From the NCBI RefSeq assembly GCF_022605725.1, contig NC_065551.1, positions 18,910,001 to 18,974,000 of the forward strand: a stretch of DNA of 64,000 nt. The letters are read 5' to 3'. The stretch comes from Anthonomus grandis grandis. Its lineage: Eukaryota; Arthropoda; Insecta; Coleoptera; Curculionidae. Under the pieces are notes generated by a model. That model made no database searches. It saw only the letters and a program-made list of their open reading frames with translations, and was not told where the DNA came from. Numbering within the stretch: the stretch's first letter is position 1; each line of letters begins with the position of its first letter. A program made the position numbers and the translations under genes. Positions 22,843-34,330 of this stretch are shown piece by piece.

Positions 22843-23139
22843 GCGATAAATGCCTACATCCCATACCTGTGCCTCCTAGCGGTCACCATAACGTCAGTTC
22901 TTGCCTCAATTTGCCCAGATAACCAGTACCTGAATGCTAATGAACAGATTTGTATGAATTGTACGGAGTGTTCGCAAGGATCGGTGGTGTTGAGGCCGTG
23001 CGAATTGCACAGAGATACACTTTGCGGTCCGATTATTGATATATTAGGAACGGGTAGCGGAAACCACCATAGGCACCACCATGAGAAACACCGACACGAG
23101 AAGCATCGAAGAAAAGAGGAGGAGATTATCTGGAGGCTA
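22831..23139 (+). CDS. wgn: wengen (TNF receptor) exon: signal/anchor segment, cysteine-rich domain, His-rich stalk
   Basis: Wengen is the insect TNF receptor; it sits in the plasma or endosomal membrane and binds the TNF Eiger. A hydrophobic stretch 'YIPYLCLLAVTITSVLA' (residues 9-25) looks like a signal peptide. It is followed by one TNFR cysteine-rich domain with six cysteines (ICPDN, QICMNC, TEC, RPCELH, TLC; residues 28-67), then a His/Lys/Arg/Glu-rich stalk (residues 78-98). The frame opens with ATG at 22831. However, 22831-22840 also reads as the end of a 3' splice site (TTTTTTCATGTTCCAG|GTAGCG), so the exon may start at 22841 and the true start codon may lie upstream. The best donor is CTA|GTATAT at 23139/23140, which closes the exon in phase 0. 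The assignment rests on the CRD plus the downstream TM exon, recalled from insect wengen proteins. Confidence 0.8.
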
Positions 23140-23882
23140 GTATATATTAGATTAGGGAAGAATTTATGTTTTCAGACCAGGGATTTGACAGATACAATAT
23201 TATTTTTATTTTAAACGATTCGCTTACTTAAAAAAGCGAGGAATGACGAGGCAGGCTCACAAGGCGCACTTTTTTCTTAGGCATTATGCTTGTAGTGCTT
23301 CCAATCAGTTAATTCAAGCTGCATTATATAGCAAATTAAGCAATAAATGCAAACCGAACGAATTTACCTTCATGGAGTTGACAATAACTAATCGTTTTGT
23401 TTCGTTCCATCGAGCACCGTTGACGATAAATTTCATAAGGCCGTGATTTTTTTTTTTTTAATGAGCCAACGACCAATGGCAAATGCCCATTTAAATACGA
23501 GAATAATGATTTCTCCGATTGCATTGTTATTTATATATCGATTTGGTGTATTGTAACCTACGCGACCAGTTCGATATTTCAACGAAAATCGGGTTGAAGT
23601 GGGTCAAACTCCAACCAGCCAGCCAGGTGATGGTTTTGTAAATGGTGGTCGACCATTTAGTAGTGAATAACAATTATTACACGGACGATTTAGAAACGCG
23701 CGCTCTGCATATTAATCTTTTTTTTCTTTTTTTTTTGGTGAATTAAGTGCTTGTGTTTCTGTTCTGTTAGTGAATATTTTAAGTGATGTAAGTGCCCGAT
23801 GTAAATTTTTGTCACCATCAATAGGCAAGAATTGCGTAATAGTAAAGACGCCAAAGCGTTTATTTACATCAGTTTAATGCGC

Positions 23883-26147
23883 TATGTCGGCACTTACGAA
23901 ATTTTATTGAAATTCTTGTTTAGGCTGCCAAGAAATTTTCATTCCTTGAAACTTTTTAAGAAAATCGCTAAAGAAAAATTAAACGGAGTTGCGCGGTATT
24001 GAGCAATCCAACTAAAGGTTAAGAGTGAGACATGTTAGTTTACGTCATCCCTGCTTTAAATTTCTATGGTACTACTACTTTTCGTATCATATGATAATAG
24101 TGCCAACACGATCAGTCATACGAGTATGCCCGATTGTAATTACTCAATTGTCAGGCCTTCCAGGCTTTTCGAGTAATTTGTTTTCTATTCCAGGAGTTTT
24201 AAACAATTTTTTATATCTTACAATTATTCAGTCAATTTTTTTAAGTGTTCCTGGCAATTGGTGTATTTTTTATACGTTCGAGATTTTGTCGTTATTTTTA
24301 TTTTGTTTGAGGTATTTCATGTTTGCGAGGCTTTTGATGTCAATTCTTGTTCTACTCCAGGCATTTGAGGTTATTTTCATATTTTTATGAATTTCGAATA
24401 GTAATTAATATCTTTCAGATGTTTGGAGTTTTTTTTTATATTTTTTTTCTAAACTTTTCGATGCAATATTTTTAAAGTTCTTCAAGGTAAACTTTTACGA
24501 TTCTCCATGTTTTAAAGTCTTTTAGAGTAAATTTTTCCAGACTTTGTAGTATAATTTTTTATTCAATTTTCATATTTCCCAAGTTTCTGAACTCAATTAT
24601 GATTGTACTGCAGCACATTTTTTAAAAATAATGTCATTCGACGCCAGTTTCCATATCATCCAGGCATTCTTCCAGTGTTGTAAAAATCCTAATTAGCCCA
24701 TTTTTAAAATAAGAGTCCAACATTTCTTTTTACATCTCTAAGAAAGATCAGCGTGATTTTTGTTTGGGTTTTCAGAATTCCAGTGATGCAGAAAAGGCAG
24801 TTCTTGAACAGTATTATAAATACATCGAGAAACAAAATCTATCAAGGCAAGAAAAAGAAAGTGATACAAAATCTGATGATGAAAACGTAATCCTTTTATT
24901 ATAAACTGAGTGTGTATAATATGGCCTTATACGAAATGCAACGTACTGATGGTTTTTCTTTTACATGTCATGCTAACAGAGGTCCCAACGAAATAGGTTC
25001 CTATGTCGGCACTTACGAAATTTTATTGAAATTCTTGTTTAGGCTGCCCAGAAATGTTCATTCCTCGACTTTTTAAGATAATCGCTAAAGAAAAATTAAA
25101 CAGAATTTCTTTATGGGTTTTTCATTACGATATTACGTGGTATTGAGCAATCTAACTAAAGGTTAAGAGTGAGACATGTTAGTTTACGTCATCCCTGCTT
25201 TAAATTTCTATGGTACTACTACTTTTCGTATCATATGATAATAGTGCCAACACGATCAGTCATACGAGTATGCCCGATTGTAAGGACTCAATTGTTAGGC
25301 CTTCCAGGCTTTTCGAGTAATTTGTTTTCCTATTCCAGGAGTTTTAAACAATTTTTTATATCTTACAATTATTCAGTCAATTTTTTTATGTGTTCCTGGC
25401 AATTGGTGTATTTTTTATATGTTCGAGATTTTGTCGTTATTTTTATTTTGTTTGAGGCATTTCATGTTTGCGAGGCTTTTGATGTCAATTCTTGTTCTAC
25501 TCCGGGCATTTGAGGTTATTTTCATATTTTTATGAATTTCGAATAGTAATTAATATCTTTCAGATGTTTGGAGTTTTTTTTTAAATATTTTTTTTCTAAA
25601 CTTTTCGATGCAATATGTTTAAAGTTCTTCAAGGTAAACTTTTATCATTCTCCATGTGTCAAAGTCTTTTAGAGTAAATTTTTCCAGACTTTGTAGTATA
25701 ATTTTTTATTCAATTTTCATATTTTCCAAGTTTCTGAACTCAATTATGATTGTACTGCAGCACATTTTTTAAAAATAATGTCATTCGACGCCAGTTTCCA
25801 TATCATCCAGGCATTCTTTCAGTGTTGTGAATCCTAATTACCCAATTTTTAAAATAAGAGTTTAACATTTCTTTTTACATCTCTAAGAAAGATCAGCGTG
25901 ATTTTTGTTTGGGTTTTCAGAATTCCAGTGATGCAGAAAAGGCAGTTCTTGAACAGTATTATAAATACATCGAGGAACGAAATCTATCAAGGCAGGAAAA
26001 AGAAAGTGATATAAAATCTGCTGATAAAAACGTAATCCTTTTATTATAAACTGAATGTGTATAATCTGATCTTATACGAAATGCAATGTACTGACGATTT
26101 TTCTTTTACATGTCATGCTAACAGAGGCGCCAACGAAATAGGTTCCT
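23883..26147 (+). repeat. 1.1 kb tandem duplication inside the wgn intron
   Basis: Unit 1 (23883-25001) and unit 2 (25002-26147) are highly similar. Both start TATGTCGGCACTTACGAAAT and end AACGAAATAGGTTCC. Unit 2 carries about 30 extra bases near 25100. The copies include the same hydrophobic chance frame (24025 and 25169) and the same part of a DDE-type element (near 24776 and 25921). The second junction returns to the element's own sequence, so the duplication arose after the element inserted. Confidence 0.85.
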
Positions 26148-26650
26148 GTTTGTGGTACTATTTAGTGAATTTAGATGCCAATGCTTCTGCTAGTCTAGAT
26201 GTCATCTTTTAGAGTGACAATTGTGTTGAGCAGAATACAAGTATATTTATTTCTCCTTTATATACTATTCATGCTGTATCAACTTTGAATAATGTTAATT
26301 CAATATCACATAAATTCTGCAAGAAAGCAAGTAAGTAAGTGGGCGACCACACACATTCTGTTATTGAACGTTCAATAAAAACTTTAAAAGGGCATTACTT
26401 ATTTACCTACCTAAGCAGTATATGTCAATAATATAGCAAGCAAAAAATCAAGGCAAACCATTTAAAGTTGAGGAATTGTCTTTCAAGGATTTCTTTAAGC
26501 TAAAGGAACTTGTTCAAGGTATTAGAATAAAAGAATCTTTTAAAAATAATAACGGCGATCCTGTTCAGCTAAATGTCATCTCTGCTTTAAAGATTGGAAA
26601 AAAATCCAAATAAAATTCTTTATAAAACTTTCTGGACTCAAGTAATTTAC
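24750..26650 (+). pseudogene. Decayed DDE-type transposon protein, partly duplicated
   Basis: Frames read 'NSSDAEKAVLEQYYKYIEKQ' and 'NLSRQEKESD' (24776 and again 25921), 'SFTCHANRGANEIGS' (about 26100-26145), 'DVIF.SDNCVEQN' (about 26200-26237), 'VSTLNNVNSISHKFC' (about 26277-26320), 'GDHTHSVIERSIKTLK' (about 26342-26390), and 'VEELSFKDFFKLKELVQGIR' (about 26470-26528). I recognise this as a protein family repeated in insect genomes with landmarks RGANEIGS, SDxCxGQN and GDxxHSxIER, which look like a D-D-E catalytic core. The superfamily name is uncertain. Stops and frame changes make it inactive. Confidence 0.7.
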
Positions 26651-26842
26651 TAGCTCTACCTCATATACAGCTAAGGGTTAAGTGCATAAGAATTTTACTT
26701 TACGTCAACAAATATCAGTTATTAAGTTTATTGATATCATTATTTCTTCTGGCAACACTGCGAATATGATTAGTATACGGCTCCAAGTCATCTCAACAGC
26801 CAGTGTTGCCAGATAAGTTGATAAATCTATTATTATTTTTAG

Positions 26843-27063
26843 GTTTGGTGACGAGGTTCAGGGTAAAACCCTCCCACCTGCGGCACTGGAGGTGGCCAGT
26901 TCGGAGGCGCCCTTTTCCAGTGCCGAAACCCTCGTCTGGGATTGGCAGGCGATCGCGTTAACTTCGGCGGTGTTCGCGTGCATCCTGTTTTTTCTTGTGA
27001 TCACCCTGTATTCTTTGCATCAGGCCCGTCAATGGCGGCGACTTAAAGAAAACTTCGAAGCTG
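26843..27063 (+). CDS. wgn: wengen (TNF receptor) exon: juxtamembrane and transmembrane segment
   Basis: The acceptor ATTATTTTTAG|GTTTGG at 26842/26843 opens an exon that reads FGDEVQGKTLPPAALE, 'SSAETLVWDWQ', the transmembrane helix 'AIALTSAVFACILFFLVITL', and the basic cytoplasmic start 'YSLHQARQWRRLKENFEA'. The donor G|GTAAGT is at 27063/27064, phase 1. 'WDWQAIAL' and 'SLHQARQWRRLKENFEA' are, as I recall them, well conserved in insect wengen proteins, where the next residues are DVEELSARL; a G left in the split codon fits GAC/GAT for D. An alternative acceptor (TTCAG at 26860) would keep the frame and drop six residues. The cytoplasmic remainder was not found downstream in this window. Confidence 0.82.
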
Positions 27064-28440
27064 GTAAGTACGATTAAATCAAGTTATAACCTAAAGAATT
27101 TCAACGAAATTTTTCATAAAAATTAGTGCGACATTGCCAACATGTCTCCTTTTTCTAAATTGTCAATTTATGATTCATAAAGCGATGTTATTAGCACTGC
27201 ACTCCTTAAAAAAGAGCAAATGTTACAATTGATAGTTTGAAGAAAAAAAAAAGCATTTTTTCTAGAAAATTTGTTTTTTGAATTATAATTTTTTACAGAA
27301 AAAATGCTTATAAATAGACCTTTACTTGGTGTGAAACTTGATTTTAAATTACTCTATTGCTTCTATTTGAATAAAAACAAAGCAAATGTTTTAAATGTTC
27401 TTCTTTCGAGGTTCAGAGTAAAGTGTTAGCAAAAAGGGCAAATGTTATATTTTCTAAACATTCGCTGTTCTTTTTAATCAATACTATAATACTCAACTAG
27501 ATTAACAAATTATTAAAAAAGCGTAAGAGTAAAACAATAAACAAGAAACACTTCCCAGCTTTTGAAAAAGTTTGTTTGTTTTATTTTTTATTTTTTATTA
27601 TTTTCAAACTTTATTACTTTCAAAAAATATTTATGAAAAAAACACTCTTCCTATTTTATATTATATATAAATTTAACAGAAATTGCAAGCAATTAAATAT
27701 TCTCTACGACGACAAAAGCAGCTGAAATAAAAATTGATTTTATACAGCGGTTTAAAAAAAATTAATTTATATTTATATATAAAAGACACAAGTAGTAGTA
27801 CTATTCAGTAAAATATACATATATTTTGTTTATCTGATAGAATGTCCGTATCTTTTAATGCTCCATGTGGTTTGATCATAGTAGCTACTTTTTGAATAGA
27901 CATATTAGTGAATCTTCGGTACCGCCATATTTTATTTAAAAAAACAATTTTTTGAACCATAACAGTTACTTCCTTGATATCTTTGTTGTATGTATATATA
28001 TATATATTTAATTTTTGTAAATGATAACTTAAAACGTTGCCATTTAAAAAAAAAATGATAATTCATAACCTTAACAATCGGTATTGTTTTTGTAGAACTT
28101 CTGACATAGGCATACATATTTTTTTGTCCCTTAGTTTTTATTTCAATTATGTGGTGCAATGAATCAGCAGCCGTGAAATATGGACTGCTTCAAAATAACA
28201 CATTGATATTGAATCAGCACTTATTTCATGACTTTTAATTGAAAAAACAAGGCAAAAAATAAGCATCAATTTTTATTTTGAGATGTGCAATTGTCATACC
28301 AAATTATTATTTCTTTATTATCTCGAATATATTTGGTGAAAAATGCGTGATATATACGTATGATGTCTTCTTTTTTTTTCAGCCTGAAATAGCTTCATGC
28401 CATAATGCTGCAAAATATCCTACTGAAAATATCCTACATC
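27064..28440 (+). other. wgn intron DNA, no gene recognised
   Basis: AT-rich sequence starting at the GTAAGT donor. It contains a short (AT)n tract near 27990-28008. A frame near 28378 preceded by TTTTTTTTTCAG ends after 27 codons with a stop and has no wengen-like sequence, so it is not called as an exon. Confidence 0.5.
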
Positions 28441-28449
28441 CTTGTCTTA

Positions 28450-28860
28450 TTAAAAGTGATTAAATGAGAAGTTAAATATTGCTTTTTTATACATGTCTTT
28501 TATTGGCCCCATTAATTCCCCACTGTCATTTTTTTTAATTTTTTGACACAGTTTATATTTATCGCGAGCTTCCCTTACCCTTTTAATATGCTTTATGTAT
28601 TTGGCACACCTTTCACAATCCAAAGCTACCTCATCACTAGAATGTGCTGATCGATGTATTTTATTTTCTGGGGTTTCGTATTCTTTATGGCCTAGATGAG
28701 TAAATACTATATTCAATACTTTTGTCACGATATGGCGATAGCATTCGTAGCTACATGACTTAGGTCTATAAATTGCCAGAAAACTCTCATGCATGGCTGC
28801 TATTGTGAAAGCTTTTTTAATCTAGCTGTCTCAGCCTTAGAATGTAGATATATCTTTCTT
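28450..28860 (-). pseudogene. Fragment of a DDE-type transposon protein (N-terminal region)
   Basis: The open frame reads 'MHESFLAIYRPKSCSYECYR', 'HIVTKVLNIVFTHLGHKEYE', 'SSDEVALDCERCAKYIKHIK' and 'RVREARDKYKLCQK'. I recognise this layout (YxFYRxIVN..NISFTxLGHEECE, CxxC...H, ARxKY) from the region before the catalytic core in insect transposon proteins of the same general group as the element in the wgn intron. The core is missing. It lies antisense to wgn. Confidence 0.6.
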
Positions 28861-31095
28861 TTCTATTTCCTGACTTTGCAGCAAAAAATCGGTATCTAAG
28901 GACGATGATTCTAAATTGTTTTCCTCTGCAGGATCTTGATTTTCATTCGACTGTTAAAATTTATGATGCCCTCAGATGTTTTTTCCAGATCAAATGTTAT
29001 ACAATTTACCACTGTACAACTTTCAAAGCTTGTAATACTTGTATTCACTTTTAAATTATCTTGATTCTCTGAGAATAAATGAGTCTAGTGTTTGTGTCAG
29101 AAACAAATCACTTATGTCAAACACTAAAGGATCTAAACCATTTAATGTTGTATGCAAAATTAATTTTTTTTTAAATTTTTGTACGTTATCTAAATGCATT
29201 TAAGGTAAATTTAAATTGATTATATAAAAATAATATTACTTATATTAAATAATACTAATATTAGATTTTTTGTCAAACAAAATTTGCATTTTCTATTGCA
29301 TCACATTCACATGCTGATGGTGATTATTTTCTAGCGCATCCTAAAACTTTGATTTAGTTAAACTCGAATACTTAAAATTCACTAGCTCATAGTTTTGGAT
29401 GTTTTACTTAAAGTAAAGGGAAGTTTCTGGAATAAAGGAAATTACGACTTTTTTGTACATACTAAAGTAAAGATACCTGCCAATTAAGTTTTAAAAATTA
29501 ATTATAAAAAAAGGTAAAAAAAAGCCGACACATGGATTTGTTAAAAAAAAAGGTTTTTTTTCCGGTTTAAAATCTACATTTAAGTAAGAAAAAAGGGGCA
29601 CAATTTCGGTAAAAACTTTATGTTCTGTAAAGTACTTACTAAGAAATTTAAAAAGAAGGGTATGATATGCCCCGTATAGGTAGCAAACCCATATATATAG
29701 TCTTTCTTAAAATTTTCATATAAATAAAGCCTTAAAGATAGTAAAAATTTTAAACATGTAAAAAACCAAAAATCGAAAATTTGTAACATTGGCTCTTTAG
29801 CATAAGGAAGGCACAGCATTTTTCTTTAAAATTTGGAAAATCCTGGAATTTTTAATTTCAGGAAGATAATACTACTGTAGATAATAATAAATTTCTCATT
29901 GCGATAAGTTGGCAACAACGATAAGTTGATCACTGAGTAGCTTTGGCGCTATTACCAAGAGATATATCCGTTTCCCAAAATTTCAATTCAAATTTAAAAA
30001 CATATAGTAAGAACGTCACATTCTAAGGACGTGAGTAAAGGTGGGAATTTTTAGTAAAATATGCGAGCCTAAGCGCCAGTATATCCAATTATTACCTAAA
30101 AAATTTTAATTAAACGTCAATACTTTTAAATATTCTAACACATTTCACTTTTTAATCGTCATATGAATCGCCTTGAAATGCTTATAAGAGACGACGAGCA
30201 CCATTTTAAAATGAGTTCGTTGATCTCAAAATAATACTTTCACCATAATAAATATTTAATAATTAGACATCATACCATAATCAATTCATTAGACACATTT
30301 GACATGCTTTCAATATTTCGCCATGCGCCTTACATTTCAAACTATCCCTGATTTAACACAGATCGTTCAGAGAGCATAAGGAACATTCCATAAAACATCA
30401 TTTCCTGAATATTTCGTAGTTATGGTTAAACAATTTTTATGAGGAAAATGTGTTATCTTTTTGCCCTTATGGCAAATAGATAACAATTGCGTTAATGTCT
30501 CTTGTGATCTGGTGCAGGTTTTTGACTAAGCTAAACATGAAATTCTGCTCTGGATCTTTAGTGCTATGACGTCAATGAGTAATTCTATCCTTCTTTCCTT
30601 AAAAATAATCGCTAATGGAGTCTTCATGGATCTTCGAAACCTCCAAATGTTTAACTCTAATTCTTTTTCTTCTTCTTAAGCTTTATTCAAATTGCTTATG
30701 AGTTGGCCGTATACGGTACAGTTTACTATGCTCCAAATTAAGATATCAATCCTTTCCATGTCGTGAGCCGTTTTTCTATAAGCAAAAAGTCACAATATCA
30801 TTGCGATGAAAACGTATGGATCCGATCGATTTTAATTATGAAAGCGTGTTTTCCCCGGCAAACATCGCGCTAACAGAATCGGTAAATTGACGGGAAAAGT
30901 GCCTATTTTAACGACCAAATTGTCACTAACTGGAAATTGTCCATATATCTTCGTTTTATCGTGGACGGACGCATTAATTTCCCTGGCCTGTTAATATCCA
31001 TAGCAGTGGTAGAGCGCCACTACGGAACTACGAATTATTTTCTGTTTCAATATTCACACAAGTTTTAAAACTTAAAAAAATTGTTCCAGTCTTAG
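28860..31095. other. Non-coding DNA, no gene recognised
   Basis: AT-rich, with no recognised coding frame; the 79-codon minus frame at 29580-29819 is low-complexity. A less AT-rich, apparently unique part lies at about 30780-31040 (for example CCCCGGCAAACATCGCGCTA). An imperfect hairpin, GTTATCTTTTTGCC / GGCAAATAGATAAC, lies at about 30451-30484. Confidence 0.5.
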
Positions 31096-31099
31096 ACTA

Positions 31100-32930
31100 T
31101 CAAATTCTTTACAAATGTTGCTTTAGGATCGAACTAATATAAATAAAAGTTTTGGAATTATCGGGCTCTTTTGGTTGTTGTGTCTAAGAACGACACCATC
31201 TTCAAGGTAATCAATTTAACAATTAATTATCTTGAAGAATAATTAATCTATTTTCATGATATTTATCTTACGAATTAATTAGACTATTTTCACATTATAA
31301 GAAGCATGTTATTGAGTAGAGTATTCTTTACAAATGTTAGTTAAGGGTGAAAGATAAGTTAACATTTCTGAAATATTCACCATTTTTGGTAGTGGTCTCT
31401 AAGATTGACGTCTAATCTTCAAAGTGACCACTCAAGTCAAAAGGCATTACCTTAAAGAATAATTAAAGCATTTTCATAATATAAAGAACTAAAAATTGGG
31501 TAGATTATTTTTTACAAATGCTGCTTAGTAGCCAAAGCCACGTAAGTAAAAGTTTTGGAATTATCGAGCTCTTTTGGTGGTAACGTCTAAGAACGACGTC
31601 TGATCTTCAAGGTGACTACACACTTTAAAGAGCTTTTATCTTACAAAGTAATTGGACTTTTTTCACATTATAAGAAGCATATTATTGGGTACAGTATTTC
31701 TTACAAATGTTGGTTAAGGGTGAGAGCAATATTTAAGTTAACGTTTCTGAAATATCCACCATTTTTGGTAGTGGTATCTAAGATTTACGTCTAATCTTCA
31801 AAATGACCGCTCACTTTAAAGGGCATTATCTTAAAAAATAATTGGAATATTTTAATAATACTAAGCATGATACTGGGTAGAGTATTTTTTACAAATATTC
31901 CTTAAGAGTCAAATCCAGATAAGTTAAAGTTTTGAAATTATTGGGCTCTTTTGGTTGTTGTGTATAAGAACTATGCTATCTTCAATGTGACCACTTAATT
32001 CAAAAGGTATTATCTTGAAGAATAATTAAACCATTTTCATAATATAAAGAACTAAATATTGGATAGATTATTCTTTACAAATGCTGCTTAGTAGCCAAAG
32101 CCAGTAAATAAAAGTTTTGGAATTATCGAGCTCTTTTGGTGGTAATGTCTAAGAACGACGTCTGATCTTTAAGGTGACTAAACACTTTAAAGAGCCTTTA
32201 TCTTACAAAGTAATTGGACTATGTTCACAGCATGTTATTGGATACAAATAAGTTTTGGAATTATTGGGCTCTTTTGGTAGTGGCATCTAAGAACAAGGTC
32301 TGATCTTCGAGGTGACAACTCAGATTAAAGGGCAATAACTTAGAGAATTATGAAACTGATTTCATAATATAAAAGGCAATATATGGAGTAGAGTATTCCT
32401 TACAAATGTTTCTTAAGAGTCAAAGCAATATAAGTAAAAGTTTTGGCATTATATTTGGCTCTTTTGATAGTAGTATCTCACAACGACGTCTAATCTTTGA
32501 GGTGATCATTTATTTTAAAAGGCATTTTCTTGAAAAATAATTGGTCTATTTTCATGTTGTAAAAAGCATGATATTGGGTAGAGTATTTTTTACATTATTT
32601 TGATACTTAATAGCCAAAGCAATATGAGTAAAAGTTTCAGAAATATCGACTTTTGGTGGTCTAAACACAGTGCCTGATTTTCAAGGTGACCACTCACTTT
32701 ATTATCTTACATAAATAATCAATATATTACAAATAATCCAATAATTGTCCTGATATAGAAAGCAAGACATTTTAGTTAAAAAGATTCTTTACAAATATTG
32801 CTAAAAGTCAAACCAGTATAAGTAAAATGTTCGAAATTATTGGTAAATTTTGGTAGTGGTGTCTAAAAACAAAGGCTGATCTTTGAAGTGGCCGTTGACT
32901 TTAAACCCTAATATCTCAGAAACAAATGTA
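31100..32930. repeat. Satellite-like tandem array, family B, about 190 bp unit
   Basis: A box of the form TTTTGGTrGTGGTrTCTAAGA-ACGaCGTCTGATCTTCAA recurs near 31173, 31380, 31567, 31758, 31945, 32127, 32265, 32456, 32650 and 32842. Intervals are 207, 187, 191, 187, 182, 138, 191, 194 and 192. Each unit also holds 'TTTACAAATGyTGcTTAAG' and 'TTTCATAATATAAAGAAC'. Units 3 and 6 (31500-31690 and 32060-32240) are much more alike than neighbours are, which indicates a higher-order arrangement. No coding capacity. Confidence 0.85.
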
Positions 32931-34015
32931 ACTATTATTATAAAACAAACGCCGTAATATTCAGAAGACTTTTTTAAAAACATAATATAAGTCATAATAA
33001 CTTTTTACTAAGTTTAATTTTCAACATCAAAATAGTTAATTAAAGGTGCATGCATGGTACATATCCTTGATACAAATATACGTTGTACGTATGAATTAGC
33101 GGCTTCTCGGCACTGACACTATTGGCGTGTGTCCCATCAGTTTTTGCACTCACACACATGCGACAATTACTAGTGTGATTTACGACCGTCATTAACCCGT
33201 CGAACTGTGCCACTGTGAAAATTAAAAGAAAAACTTTTGTTTTTATTTTCACACTTTTTTCCATTATGCCGGATGATGCATTACGATTTAATAATACATC
33301 AAATATTTATTCCCGAGTAACTCTTTACTATCTCAATTTTTTTGCTTTTAATGTACGCGATTTTATTCTCATATAATAGAAGAATATTATTTACAAAAGC
33401 CATAAAATATACTCTTAAATATTTAGGTGAGGAAACGTTATGAGAAGTTCATTTCCGGTCTGCATAAGATAGAGGTATAAACACGCGTCCCGGCTATAAA
33501 CAAACGCTCATATTTTTAACATCTGGACTAAAACGGGCGAAAGAGGAATAAAGGAAATTGCTTCGACAAGTAAATTATTATATGGCTTTTACAGTAAACC
33601 GGCTAAATTATATAAAATTTAACGTATAAATGTCGAAAAAGAATCAGATCTCCTTAATGTGCATTCACTAAAGGCCTCGTAGAACCATACTAACCAAATC
33701 AGCAGTTCATTCCCTGCTCGAATGGAAACTGGAGAAATAAAAGACATAAAAAACCATTTAGAGATATTCTGCCGCATAGGGCGAAGCGTTGCTGAAAGTT
33801 TCGCTGCATAATTTTGTCATAAAACGTATAAAGTGTCTGCAACCCACCATGGAAATTAACTTATTAGATTAATACGAGAAACATTAATTTAATTTTGTTC
33901 TATCAGTGACGAATTGCTTAACGAGATGTTGGGGAGAAATTAATCCGGGGAATAAAATTGCCTATAGGCATAACATTCGTTCTTCAACAACTAGCAAGTA
34001 ATTAATGGTTTTTAG
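32930..34015. other. Non-repetitive island between repeat families B and C
   Basis: The part 33340-33990 has no similarity to the repeats here and is less AT-rich (for example AACACGCGTCCCGGCTATAA). It contains many TTAAT/ATTA sites. A 74-codon minus frame (33040-33264) starts with a hydrophobic stretch but has no recognised relative. The island may be regulatory; that is inference from composition only. Confidence 0.4.
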
Positions 34016-34050
34016 AAAAAATCAAGGAATAATAAATTCCTTGATTTTTT
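34016..34050. repeat. Perfect 15 bp hairpin with AATAA loop
   Basis: AAAAATCAAGGAAT at 34016-34030 (with one more A) is followed by AATAA and its exact reverse complement to 34050. It lies at the edge of family C repeat DNA. Confidence 0.85.
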
Positions 34051-34330
34051 GATTTAACAGTTTTAAAAGGCACTTAAAATGTAATTTTTATGAAAAATAT
34101 CACAGTTCGTTAACTGCCTGGGGAGAAGTTTATCAATGCAAAGTTCTTTAATTGCCTGAAAGAAATCAAAAATTTTTTCAACTACCTGAAAGTTGTTAAA
34201 AATAATATTTAATAAATTAAAATTCTTCCTTTACCTAGAAATAATCAAAGAATAATTAAATTTCTTTGATTTAGAAAAAATTAAAAAAAGTTTATTAAAG
34301 AAAGAAAGAAAATGTGCTATATTACGTAAG
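34050..34330. repeat. Degenerate short-unit repeat, family C
   Basis: Repeated pieces of the form TTCnTTAACTGCCTGG-AnAA-ATCAAAGAA occur at about 34115, 34150, 34180 and 34230. The array continues at 37.33 kb on the far side of a LINE, so the LINE appears to have inserted into it. Confidence 0.65.

Larger units (their letters stand above)
23140..26842 (+). other. wgn intron holding a tandem duplication and a decayed DDE element
   Basis: The intron starts GTATAT and ends ATTATTTTTAG. The first 740 bases include a non-repetitive stretch (about 23540-23720) with moderate GC that could be regulatory. The phases of the two flanking exons do not match (0 out, last codon base in), so at least one small exon of length 2 modulo 3 should lie in this interval, or another donor is used. 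I could not identify it. Confidence 0.6.

Noticed and set aside
24025..24390. Hydrophobic 121-codon frame on the + strand, repeated at 25169
   Set aside because: Phe/Leu/Ile-rich translation of AT-rich DNA inside the tandem duplication; the second copy is frameshifted and no family is recognised.
28378..28463. T-tract plus CAG followed by a 27-codon frame, as a further wgn exon
   Set aside because: The frame ends in a stop after 27 codons and shows none of the residues expected after the wengen transmembrane segment.
33040..33264. Minus-strand frame starting with a signal-peptide-like segment and four cysteines
   Set aside because: Short, no recognised family, and no promoter or polyadenylation evidence.
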